Below are positions 7,787 to 14,699 of a DNA stretch of 14,699 bases, piece after piece; positions within the stretch are counted from its first letter, which is position 1, and every line of letters starts with the position of its first letter. The position numbers and the translations under genes were made by a program. Location: positions 1-14,699 of the forward strand of contig DASZMX010000061.1 in assembly GCA_035551475.1 (NCBI GenBank), given 5' to 3'. Source of the DNA: DASZMX01 sp035551475. GTDB lineage: Bacteria; Verrucomicrobiota; Verrucomicrobiia; Limisphaerales; Palsa-1400. A model generated the notes under the pieces. The model saw only the letters and a program-made list of their open reading frames with translations, was not told the origin of the DNA and searched no databases.

Positions 7787-9532
7787 TCAGGGCTTAACCA
7801 CTTGGAAGAACTTATCTCCCGAGCCAATTGGCATATTGGTGGTCGCAATGCCGCCCGGAGCGACAATGAGATTGGCTCCATCCGTGTTAAGATCAGGCGT
7901 CCAGACCACCGGCGCCGTAAGGCTGGAGGTGGTTTGCAAATGGGCGCCGGGGCGTCCCAGCCACGAAATGGAAATGTTATTGCCATTTTTGACCACGGTC
8001 GGGCCGCTAAAGGACGGCTCGGAAAGGGAGGAAGACCCCTGCGCTCCAAACTTGTCCACGGGCATGGTGTAGGTTCCCAAGCTGCGAACATAGCGATTGT
8101 GGTTATCGCCAAACCCAGCCTCGTCGTCAAAGCCGTCAATGCTATATTTATAAACCAAGTCCAACGACTGTCCGCGGTTAACCGGCACCGTGACAGTATA
8201 GAGGAGGCTGCTGCCAATTTCGGTCATTAAGAATTGGCTGGGACCATTGCCCGGACCCCAAGCCCAAAAGCTGTTTTCGTTCCCGTTGTTGAGACCATTG
8301 AGAAACACTTGATTGGCATTCGGATCGAACACAGTCCCGTCACCCACGCCGACGGCGTTGGTCATATTAACCGTGAAGGTGACCAAGGTCGTGGCAGCGA
8401 GGAAGTCAGAAATGGTGTTCGAACCCTGAAAGCTGAAGAAATCGGGCCCGATGGTAAAGTTGCCGTTGGTGTGCGGGAGGGCGAACTGGCGATTGCCACT
8501 GGGGGTGGAAACATTCTCCCATTGAGTGCCGGGCTCGATGACGTATTTGTAGTTCTCGAGGGTGCCGGGGCCGCCGGTGTAGGTGTGGACGGCGCTGTAG
8601 ATGTTGGTGTTGGCGGAATTAGGATCGTTGGTCATGGTGATGCCGCTGCCCCAGCCATCGAGATCGCCATGAATCACCACCTGATTGGAGGAGGGATTGA
8701 AGGCGCCGACCACTTCCTGCACACCCATGTCGATTTGGAACGTGACGGTATTGGTCACGGTGATCGTGGAGAACGGAACGTCGCTGAAATTAACCGGCGG
8801 CAAGGTTTGATCAACGGCCGCAAAGAAACGGTTGTTATTGTTATTGTTGTCGCCGTCGGCGGAGGTGGGGTTTTCGTAATTGCCGTTGGCCACAACCTTG
8901 TACTCTTCGGCAGCGCCGGGAGAGGCATACATTTGCACGTCTCCGGAATAGATGTCGGAGTTAGGCGAATTGAGGGCCAGCGGAGCAGCGCCCCAGCTAT
9001 TAAAGGAACCATGAATCTCAACCACGCCCGTGTTGGTGTCGAAGAGGCCAAGGTTCACCTGTTCCGACATGTCCACCTGGAAATTAACGGTCACGAGGAT
9101 GTCGTTGGCGGCATCGTTATAATAGGCGAGCGGCGTCACCAAGGTATCGCCGCTATTAACCGGGAGCAGGAAGCAGCGGGGCTGGCCGGAGGTGGGGTTC
9201 TCGTAGTTATCGCTGCCGTTGTGCGTATAAACGTATTTGAAATGGGTGACGGAGCCGTTGGCCTCGAGCGTGTCGTCATAAACGCCGGTGAAAAGATTCG
9301 GATTGGAGCCGTTCGGGTCGTTGGTCAGCGCCACTCCGGCTCCCCAGTTGTTGAAGGTGCCATGCACAGACACCGGATCGGTGCCAAGCACAAAGCCGTT
9401 GGCGGCGGCGGTGGACATATCCACCTGGAAACTGATTTTGGAGTCAGCGGCGGAAACGGCCGCGGCGGAGCATACAAGGGCGCCCAGGCAAAGAAGCCGA
9501 GAGACGGCTCTGGTAGAGAGTTTTTGGTTCAT
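7787..9532 (-). CDS. Secreted protein with four tandem starch-binding-like (GxFNxW) modules
   Basis: A 581-residue exported protein without an enzyme domain. A signal peptide ends near AAAVSA (about residue 28). Four related beta modules follow, at about 32-125, 146-238, 262-352 and 383-487. Each opens with V.F.VDM, and the first three carry HGTFNNWG, HGSFNSWG and HGDLDGWG. The fourth is divergent (FWAWG). The G-x-F-N-x-W pattern and the 'YKY...NYENPTS' ending resemble CBM20/CBM48 and the modules of SusE/SusF, which hold starch at the surface. Residues 507-581 are a Verrucomicrobia-style tail ending FFQVVKP. The frame also allows a TTG start at 9544, but the ATG at 9532 gives a cleaner signal peptide. 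No Shine-Dalgarno is evident. Neighbouring GH13 genes support alpha-glucan as ligand, which remains inference. Confidence 0.9.
   Translation of the reverse strand: MNQKLSTRAVSRLLCLGALVCSAAAVSAADSKISFQVDMSTAAANGFVLGTDPVSVHGTFNNWGAGVALTNDPNGSNPNLFTGVYDDTLEANGSVTHFKYVYTHNGSDNYENPTSGQPRCFLLPVNSGDTLVTPLAYYNDAANDILVTVNFQVDMSEQVNLGLFDTNTGVVEIHGSFNSWGAAPLALNSPNSDIYSGDVQMYASPGAAEEYKVVANGNYENPTSADGDNNNNNNRFFAAVDQTLPPVNFSDVPFSTITVTNTVTFQIDMGVQEVVGAFNPSSNQVVIHGDLDGWGSGITMTNDPNSANTNIYSAVHTYTGGPGTLENYKYVIEPGTQWENVSTPSGNRQFALPHTNGNFTIGPDFFSFQGSNTISDFLAATTLVTFTVNMTNAVGVGDGTVFDPNANQVFLNGLNNGNENSFWAWGPGNGPSQFLMTEIGSSLLYTVTVPVNRGQSLDLVYKYSIDGFDDEAGFGDNHNRYVRSLGTYTMPVDKFGAQGSSSLSEPSFSGPTVVKNGNNISISWLGRPGAHLQTTSSLTAPVVWTPDLNTDGANLIVAPGGIATTNMPIGSGDKFFQVVKP
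8072..9439 (-). repeat. Region of four tandem carbohydrate-binding-like protein modules
   Basis: The four modules lie at about 9158-9439, 8819-9097, 8477-8749 and 8072-8386. Modules 1 and 2 share the YENPTS ending and also similar DNA there (ggaggtggggtt near 9188 and 8860), a sign of internal duplication. Module 2 holds a run of six Asn codons (8831-8848, mixed AAC/AAT). Module 4 has lost the FNxW core but keeps paired Trp residues. Confidence 0.75.
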
Positions 9533-9565
9533 AGTCTGATTCAATGTAAGGTGATCGTGCTGAGA

Positions 9566-9608
9566 GTAGCGGCGCTCCGCAATCCGCGCTACCGCACATT
9601 TGTGCGGT
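9566..9608. repeat. Two abutting inverted repeats between SGNH/TPR and CBM genes
   Basis: ACCGCACA (9591-9598) and TGTGCGGT (9601-9608) form an 18-bp perfect palindrome. It overlaps the stop codon of the SGNH/TPR gene and folds on the - strand as a 7-bp stem with loop AAAT. Beside it, GTAGCG (9566-9571) pairs with CGCTAC (9587-9592) around a GC-rich 15-nt loop; the two repeats share AC at 9591-9592. No T-run follows. Candidates are a terminator-like 3' hairpin, an operator for the CBM gene about 35 bp downstream, or a dispersed palindromic repeat. Confidence 0.5.
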
Positions 9609-11692
9609 CAAGGCTGGCGGGCAGAGGCGAGGTAAGCGCGGGCGGTCTGGTTGGCGGGGTCAAGGCGGAGCGTCTCGTTGAATTGCTCGCGGGCGCCGGG
9701 ATAATCATTCAGCTTGAGGAGAGCGACGCCGAGGTTCAAGTGGCCCATGGGGAAATTGGGATTGAGGCGGACGACTTCCTCAAATTCGTGGCGGGCTTCG
9801 GCGAATTGATCGTGCAGACCAAGTTCGCCGCCCAGGGCGTAATGGGCTTCCCAATAGGATGGGTTGTAGGCGAGCGCGAGACGAAAACTGGCGAGGGATT
9901 CGGGCGAATGTTTTTGCAGCGAGAGCGCCTTGCCGATGCAAAGATACGCCTCGGGGCTGGGTTGCAGCGCGGCGGCGTGGCGATATTTTTCGAGCGCGAG
10001 ATCAAGGTGATTGGCGGAAGCGTCGAGCTTGCCCAATTCGAGCCACGCCTCGGAGTAGCGAGGGTGCAGGCGCACCGCCTCCTGCAACGCGGCGCGCGCG
10101 GGCTCGGCCTGGCCGAGCTTCATGAGCAACTGGCCTTCGGAAAGATAAGCCAGCGGATTGCGCGGCATGAGTTCATGGCCGCGCCGCCATTGGGCCGCGG
10201 CGCCGCGCAGGTCGCCTGTCAATTCGAGAAATTCCGCGTAATTTTCCGGCAGATAATAATCAGCAGGCGCGCGCTGGATGGCGTCCTCGTAAAGGGCGCG
10301 GGCGGCCGGCGCGGCGGCCGCGGACTTGGCGGCGCGCAGGCCGTCGATTTCGTGTTGGAGCAATTCAATCCGCCAGGGATTATTGGATTGGCTGTTGAGG
10401 GGAGGCTTTTGCAGGCGGCCCAGGACATCATGGAGCACATCGGATCGATTCCAGGCGGTGATGCCGAGGCGCGCATCGCAAATCTCCTGCGACGCCCACG
10501 AGGAAGCGGCGCCCGCGCGCAGGGCGTCCGGCAGGCATTTCTCCGTTTGCGCGGCCCAGAGGAGGGCGAGATGATACGCGCCCGGGAAATTAAAATGGAC
10601 GTGCTCATAAAAAGTTTCCTGACCGCACACGCCATCGGGTTGCGCGGCGGCCAGGTCGCGCGCCGCATCGCAGAACAGCAGATTCGGCCCGGCGAATGCG
10701 GCGGCGGCGTCGCGGATGGCGCCGTTGATGCGGGAATCGGCGCGGAAGGAAAGGCCGTCGTCGTCGCAGGCTTTCTGAAGATGTTCGCGGGCGGCGGCGG
10801 ACGGCAGCAGGCTTTGGCCAAGGCGAAATTCCGCCGCCGGGCCGGCCGGGTCGGGCGAGGCGAAGGGCGGGCAATCTTTCAAATTGACAGCGACGGTGCT
10901 GAGCAAAACACGCGGGCCGGCGTCCAGGCCGGCGCGGACAATGTCGCGCAGGTTGCCGGTGAAATTCCGATACACCCGCTCCCGGCGCGGGTCGTTAGGG
11001 CGCAGTTCCTGGCCTAAAAACATCTCCATGCCGCCCCAGTGGGCGGGCGCGGATTTTTTCTGATGGAGGCGGCGGCTCAAATCCATGAGCGCCTGGCCGA
11101 GGCGGGTTTGCTGGAGCGCGAGATTGAGGCGCACGAAAAAGAGCGGCGGGGCCTGGGCGCCAAAAACGGTGGCGGCGCCGAACGGCCCGACCATCTCATT
11201 GTTGCCCATGTAAACGATCCAGAGATCGCCATCGTGCCGGGCGCATTCGCGGGCAATGGGGAGAATGACATGCGAATTGATGGCGGTGATGCCGACGTTG
11301 ACGATCTCAAAATGGGCGCGAGGGAAACGCTCGCGCAGGAGCGCTTCCAGGTAGCGGGCGGGCCCGAACGCCGGCTGGGGATCGCCTTGGGCGGCGGATT
11401 CGCCCATGATAAAAATGCGATACGTTCCGGGCGCCTTGACGGCGGGCATGAGGACGGGGCTCGGCCAGCGCGCCAGTTCGGGCGGAAAAAAACGATCGCT
11501 GAAATGCTCGTTGTTGAGAAAAAACTCTGCGCCGTGCAGCGTTTGTTTTTCAAAAAGATGCGTGTCATAGCCGTAGCCGGCCAGACGCAAAACGCCTTCC
11601 GCCAGACACAGCGCCAACAATGGCAGCAGCACAACGGCCACGAGCCGGAAAAGCCAGCGGCGCGGATGAGGCTTGGGAGTGGGCTGTTTCAA
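9608..11692 (-). CDS. Membrane-anchored SGNH-hydrolase-like protein with C-terminal TPR repeats (694 aa)
   Basis: An N-terminal hydrophobic helix (about residues 14-33) anchors the protein, leaving the rest probably outside the cytoplasmic membrane. An SGNH-type fold spans about 90-385: block I is IMGESAAQGDP with Ser99, then NVGITAINSH, block III YMGNNE (161-166), and block V YEHVHF with E363 and H366 (E-x-x-H instead of the common D-x-x-H). GES replaces GDS, as far as I recall usual for this subgroup. From about 460 to 694 there are five or six TPR units for protein binding. SGNH enzymes act as esterases or acyl transferases on sugars; the substrate here is unknown. The start is TTG, chosen because TTGA overlaps the response regulator's TGA stop by 4 nt, which implies coupled translation. 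The membrane helix also needs this start. Confidence 0.88.
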   Translation of the reverse strand: MKQPTPKPHPRRWLFRLVAVVLLPLLALCLAEGVLRLAGYGYDTHLFEKQTLHGAEFFLNNEHFSDRFFPPELARWPSPVLMPAVKAPGTYRIFIMGESAAQGDPQPAFGPARYLEALLRERFPRAHFEIVNVGITAINSHVILPIARECARHDGDLWIVYMGNNEMVGPFGAATVFGAQAPPLFFVRLNLALQQTRLGQALMDLSRRLHQKKSAPAHWGGMEMFLGQELRPNDPRRERVYRNFTGNLRDIVRAGLDAGPRVLLSTVAVNLKDCPPFASPDPAGPAAEFRLGQSLLPSAAAREHLQKACDDDGLSFRADSRINGAIRDAAAAFAGPNLLFCDAARDLAAAQPDGVCGQETFYEHVHFNFPGAYHLALLWAAQTEKCLPDALRAGAASSWASQEICDARLGITAWNRSDVLHDVLGRLQKPPLNSQSNNPWRIELLQHEIDGLRAAKSAAAAPAARALYEDAIQRAPADYYLPENYAEFLELTGDLRGAAAQWRRGHELMPRNPLAYLSEGQLLMKLGQAEPARAALQEAVRLHPRYSEAWLELGKLDASANHLDLALEKYRHAAALQPSPEAYLCIGKALSLQKHSPESLASFRLALAYNPSYWEAHYALGGELGLHDQFAEARHEFEEVVRLNPNFPMGHLNLGVALLKLNDYPGAREQFNETLRLDPANQTARAYLASARQP

Positions 11693-12315
11693 CCGCGCAA
11701 ATATTTGACCACCGCCTCCGTCCGCGAATGGACGTGCAGTTTCTCGTAAACGGTGCGGACGTAACTGCGGACGGTGTCGATGCTGATTCTCATGCGGTCG
11801 GCGATTTCCTTGTAAGCGTAGCCCTTGGCCAGTTGCTCCAGGAATTCCTTTTCGCCGGGCGTCAGGCGCGAAACGGAGGCGGTGTCGTCGCCCGGTTTGG
11901 CAAAAAACTGCACCACGCGCCGCGCCAACTGCGGCGTCATGGGCGAGCCGCCGGCATAGACATCGCGAATGGCCTCGACGAGCCGGGCGGAAGCGGTGCG
12001 CTTGAGCAAGTAGCCGCTGGCGCCGGCCTTGAGGGAATTAAACAGCGAATCGCTGTCCTCATACACTGTCAACATAAGAACCTGGGCCTCGGGCAGCAGG
12101 GTCTTGAGCTGGCGCACGCATTCGACGCCGTTCATGCCGGGGAGATTGATGTCCATGAGCACGACGTTCGGGGGATTGCGGGGAATTTCACGCAACGCGC
12201 TTTCCGCATCGGGAAAATCGCCCGCCAGGCGCAAGGTGGGGACGCGCCGAATGAGCGCCGCCAGGCTGCTGCGGATGCCCTCGTCATCGTCCACGATGGC
12301 TACTTTGATCTGCAT
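11689..12315 (-). CDS. NarL/FixJ-type response regulator with LuxR HTH
   Basis: A 208-residue two-domain regulator. The receiver domain (1-120) has the acidic pair in VAIVDDDEG, phosphoacceptor D55 in LMDINLPGMNG, the switch Thr83 (MLTVYED) and Lys105 (YLLKR). The LuxR-type helix-turn-helix spans about 148-208 (LTPGEKEFLEQLAKGYAYKEIADRM in two stretches, then SIDTVRSYVRTVYEKL). Phosphorylation by the adjacent kinase should drive dimerisation and DNA binding. The frame is open to 12381, but the ATG at 12315 is chosen because GAGG lies 5 nt before it and the receiver domain starts there. It overlaps the SGNH/TPR gene by 4 nt. The most likely targets are the downstream genes or its own operon; no operator could be recognised. 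Confidence 0.96.
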   Translation of the reverse strand: MQIKVAIVDDDEGIRSSLAALIRRVPTLRLAGDFPDAESALREIPRNPPNVVLMDINLPGMNGVECVRQLKTLLPEAQVLMLTVYEDSDSLFNSLKAGASGYLLKRTASARLVEAIRDVYAGGSPMTPQLARRVVQFFAKPGDDTASVSRLTPGEKEFLEQLAKGYAYKEIADRMRISIDTVRSYVRTVYEKLHVHSRTEAVVKYLRG

Positions 12316-12465
12316 TTTATCCTCGGCGATCGCCAGCATGGCCCAGCGTAGGCACAGGGCCGCGCCTCGGCGCAATCGCACAAAGATGCGGCTGCGCCAG
12401 GCCAGGGAAACGCCGAAGGGGCCAGCATGCGGGAAAACCGCCGGAAATGCATGACTTTTGTGGCT
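12316..12465 (-). other. 150-bp spacer between sensor kinase and response regulator, with an imperfect stem-loop
   Basis: The longest gap in the window. On the - strand it holds a stem at 12369-12398: GGCGCA pairs with TGCGCC, then an internal loop, then GCA with TGC around TCTTTG. There is no T-run. The regulator's GAGG ribosome site lies at its end, just past the palindrome GGCGATCGCC (12325-12334). I see no convincing -35/-10 pair, so whether the regulator has its own promoter is open. Confidence 0.45.
12318..12324 (-). promoter_or_regulatory. Ribosome binding site of the response regulator (GAGG)
   Basis: On the - strand GAGGATAAAATG places GAGG 5 nt before the ATG at 12315. It is the clearest Shine-Dalgarno site in the window and decides the start against the upstream ATGs of the same open frame. 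Confidence 0.7.
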
Positions 12466-14699
12466 TCACGGCAATTGCGGGGCGGTCACGGGGATGTGAA
12501 CTGTCAAATGCACAGTTGTGCCGCGCGCCGGATGGCTGTCCACCGCCAGGCGCCCGCGCATCGCCTCGGCGCGGCGGCGCATGTTGCCCAGGCCGTTGCC
12601 TTTGCCGCGGCCTCCGTGTTGTTGAAAGCCGCGCCCATCGTCATGCACGATGATTTCCAGACAGTCGCCGGCCACTTTGGCCTGCACGAGGGCTTCCCGC
12701 GCGGAGGAATGCTTGAGGGCGTTGGTCAAGGCCTCTTTGACAATAAGAAAAATATTGTGGCGCATCTCGGGCGGCAAGGCCACCGCCGGCAGGTCGGCGG
12801 GCAGGTCAAGCCGGCAACGCACGCGGTCGCCCTCGAACAGCTCGTTCGCAAAATGCGCAATGTAATCGGCGAGGCTTTGCAAAGTGTCGCTGCCGGGGCG
12901 CAAGGCCCAGACAATTTCCTCGAGGGCGCGAATGGTCTGGGCGGCGGATTGGGAAATTTTGCTGATGTGGACTTCGACCTGTTGCGCATTGTCCTTGTCT
13001 TCGCGCGCGAGGCCCCCAAGAAGCGAAATACGCGTGAGGGAAGAGCCGAGGTCGTCGTGCAAATCCTGGGCGATGCGGGCGCGCTCCTGCTCGACGGCGC
13101 GCTCGCGCTCCAGGCGCTCCAGGCGCTGCTGCATTTTGCGCTTTTCCACAAAACGCGCCGTGCCCGCAATGGTGATGCCCGCGCCCACCACTAATAAGCC
13201 CACAAACCACCACGTTTGCCAGAGATGCGGCCGCACGGTGAGCGCGAGACTGGCGCCGGTCAGGTTCCAGACGCCATCGCCGTTGCACGCGATCACGCGA
13301 AATCGGTATTTGCCATGCGGCACATAAGCGTAGGAGGCGGAGCGGCTGGACCCGGCTTCCACCCAGGCGGGATCGAGGTTTTCCAATCGATAACGAAAAC
13401 GCACGCGCTCCGGGCCGTCGAAACTCAAACCGGTGTAGCGAAATTCCAGCCGATGGCTGCCGGGCGCGAGTTGCAAGGGCTCGGCGGCGGGCACCCCGTC
13501 AACAAGCGTCTCTTCCAGCACGACCGCGGGCGCCGGAGCTTCCTGGGTGGGCCGGTGCGAATCTGCGACGACGATCCCCTGCTGCGTTGGAAACCAGAGC
13601 AAGCCCGCCTTGGTTTTCAAGCCGATGGGAAAAAACCCGCTGATGCATTCCTCGGACAACATGCCTTCCTCGCGGCCATAGACCTGGGGATAAACCTCGG
13701 AGATGCGGTGATCCACCAGATCTTCCAACGCGGTGAAGTTAGTGGCGCCCGGAAGATCGCGTTTGCGCACGCAGACAATGCCGCGATTGCCCCCCAGCCA
13801 AAGCCGCCAGCTGTCGTCCTCCAGAATCTGGGAAACCGTGTTGTCAGGCAGGCCTTCGCGCGTGGTGAACGTGTTGACCTTGCCCGCGGCCAGCCGGCTC
13901 AGCCCGCCGCCCCCTGTGCCAATCCAAAGCACGCCGTCGCTGTCAAGATGAAGCGTGCGAATCCAGTCGCTCAGGAGCCCGCTTTGCTTTTCCCACGGCG
14001 CGCCGCCAGTGAGACGAACACGGTACAGACCGTCGCCATCCGTGCCTACCCACAACGCCGCGACGCCGTCCGGCACGATGGCGGTGACCGCGTGGGTGCG
14101 GGGCCCGGCGGATTCTTCGCGCCAGGCGCCATAACGGTTGTTCCAAAGAGCGCCAGTCTGGGTGCCCGCCCAAATTCCACCCCCGACATCCTGCGCCAGG
14201 GAGGTGACATTGACGTTGGTGAGGGCCAAGGCCGCGCCTTCGCTTTCCACGGCGGTCGGATGTTTGACATGCAGCAGCCCGCGCGCGCCGGCCAGCCAGC
14301 AACTGCCGTCCTTGGCCAATAAAAGCGCGCCAATGCGATCATCCGCGGGCGAAACTCCGGGCACCAAGAGGGCGCTGAAATAACGGCCATCCCACAGATA
14401 GATGCCTTCGCTGGATTTGCTCGCCCACGTCAAACCGGGAGCGATTTCGGCCAACCCTTGCGCAGAGCCGGCGCCCAGACCTTCGTTATAGCTGAGGACG
14501 GAAAGATTTTTGGGGCGCAACCGGTTCAAGCCGCCGTGCGTGCCGACCCAAAGTTTGCCCTCGTGATCGACGAGCAGCGTTTCCACCAGATTGTCCGACA
14601 AACCGCTGCTGGCATTGATGGCCACAAGTTTTCCGCGCTTGAATTGAAAGAGCCCTTCACTCACCGACCCCGCCCAGACCGTGCCGTCCGAATCCTCGG
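12466..14699 (-). CDS. Propeller-type sensor histidine kinase (Reg_prop, Y_Y_Y, HisKA_3; 5'-truncated)
   Basis: The frame runs off the right edge; the upstream residues EDSDGTVWAGS already belong to a propeller blade, so the GTG at 14664 is not the start. Counting from that codon, about eight propeller blades (LWVGTHGGLNRL, LWVGTDGDGLYRV, LWIGTGGGGLSRL and others) fill 1-370. Then come a Y_Y_Y domain (about 400-478), a membrane helix (about 485-503), a coiled coil, and a HisKA_3 domain with His536 in AQDLHDDLGSSLT. The ATPase domain has EALTNALKH (N box), DDGRGF and GNGLGNM. The usual family member has about 14 blades, so several hundred residues are missing. The sensor part lies outside the inner membrane and probably binds a sugar oligomer, as in Bacteroidetes polysaccharide-locus sensors. 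The partner regulator is encoded next on the same strand. Confidence 0.95.
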   Translation of the reverse strand, partial: EDSDGTVWAGSVSEGLFQFKRGKLVAINASSGLSDNLVETLLVDHEGKLWVGTHGGLNRLRPKNLSVLSYNEGLGAGSAQGLAEIAPGLTWASKSSEGIYLWDGRYFSALLVPGVSPADDRIGALLLAKDGSCWLAGARGLLHVKHPTAVESEGAALALTNVNVTSLAQDVGGGIWAGTQTGALWNNRYGAWREESAGPRTHAVTAIVPDGVAALWVGTDGDGLYRVRLTGGAPWEKQSGLLSDWIRTLHLDSDGVLWIGTGGGGLSRLAAGKVNTFTTREGLPDNTVSQILEDDSWRLWLGGNRGIVCVRKRDLPGATNFTALEDLVDHRISEVYPQVYGREEGMLSEECISGFFPIGLKTKAGLLWFPTQQGIVVADSHRPTQEAPAPAVVLEETLVDGVPAAEPLQLAPGSHRLEFRYTGLSFDGPERVRFRYRLENLDPAWVEAGSSRSASYAYVPHGKYRFRVIACNGDGVWNLTGASLALTVRPHLWQTWWFVGLLVVGAGITIAGTARFVEKRKMQQRLERLERERAVEQERARIAQDLHDDLGSSLTRISLLGGLAREDKDNAQQVEVHISKISQSAAQTIRALEEIVWALRPGSDTLQSLADYIAHFANELFEGDRVRCRLDLPADLPAVALPPEMRHNIFLIVKEALTNALKHSSAREALVQAKVAGDCLEIIVHDDGRGFQQHGGRGKGNGLGNMRRRAEAMRGRLAVDSHPARGTTVHLTVHIPVTAPQLP

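Noticed and set aside
9533..9590. Possible sigma-70 promoter for the CBM gene (TTGCGG, 17 nt, CACGAT on the - strand)
   Set aside because: Only half of the bases match in each box; this is within chance for the composition.
8234..11017. A 927-codon open frame on the + strand, opposite the CBM and SGNH/TPR genes
   Set aside because: It spans two well-supported - strand genes and the gap between them, its translation is low-complexity (rich in G, A, R, V) and shows no domain. Long antisense frames are expected in GC-rich coding DNA.
12325..12334. GGCGATCGCC palindrome, similar to the cyanobacterial HIP1 octamer
   Set aside because: A single occurrence noticed, and the protein evidence does not suggest a cyanobacterium.
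12316..12381. A 22-codon extension of the response regulator
   Set aside because: The receiver domain begins at MQIKVAIVDDD and the only clear ribosome site (GAGG) is just ahead of that ATG.
14664..14664. GTG at 14664 as the start of the sensor kinase
   Set aside because: The frame is open to the window edge and the upstream residues fit another propeller blade, so the gene is truncated, not started here.

Overview
The window is GC-rich, densely coded bacterial DNA. It most likely comes from a Verrucomicrobia-type genome, probably the Pedosphaera/Limisphaerales group (subdivision 3). Three things point that way. There is a prepilin-like protein with the H-X9-DG signature. Two secreted proteins end in the 'YQV..TTNL...FY/FF.V..P' tail that is common in that group. 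The enzymes are large, secreted and multi-domain, and there is a propeller-type sensor kinase. The assignment is inference from protein style, since there is no rRNA or marker gene.

Layout. Bases 1-1430 (+ strand) hold the end of a NodU/CmcH-type carbamoyltransferase (its start lies off the left edge) and a small SxtJ-like membrane protein. Everything from 1427 to 14699 is on the - strand, so it reads right to left. First comes a two-component system: a propeller/Y_Y_Y sensor kinase cut by the right edge, then a NarL/LuxR-type response regulator. The regulator overlaps by 4 nt with a membrane-anchored SGNH-hydrolase/TPR protein. Next is a four-gene set for extracellular glucan use: a secreted protein with four tandem GxFNxW-type carbohydrate-binding modules, a prepilin-like protein, a 477-residue GH13 enzyme, and a 1328-residue GH13 enzyme with a long Ig-like tail. 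The last three genes are separated by only 9 and 6 bp and form a convincing operon. The binding-protein gene lies 66 bp ahead of them, across a perfect 13-bp stem-loop.

How it may work together (inference). The sensor kinase resembles the sensors that control polysaccharide-use loci in Bacteroidetes, but its regulator is a separate protein. It could switch on the downstream glucan genes. The CBM protein would hold starch-like polymer at the cell surface, the way SusE/SusF do. The two GH13 enzymes would cut it, and the prepilin-like protein may help export or display the enzymes. No SusC/SusD pair is present, so this would be a Sus-like solution built from other parts. The left-edge carbamoyltransferase/SxtJ pair converges on the locus and is probably a separate unit.

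There is no tRNA, rRNA, CRISPR array, transposase or gene-free stretch over 300 bases. The longest gap is 150 bp, between the kinase and the regulator.
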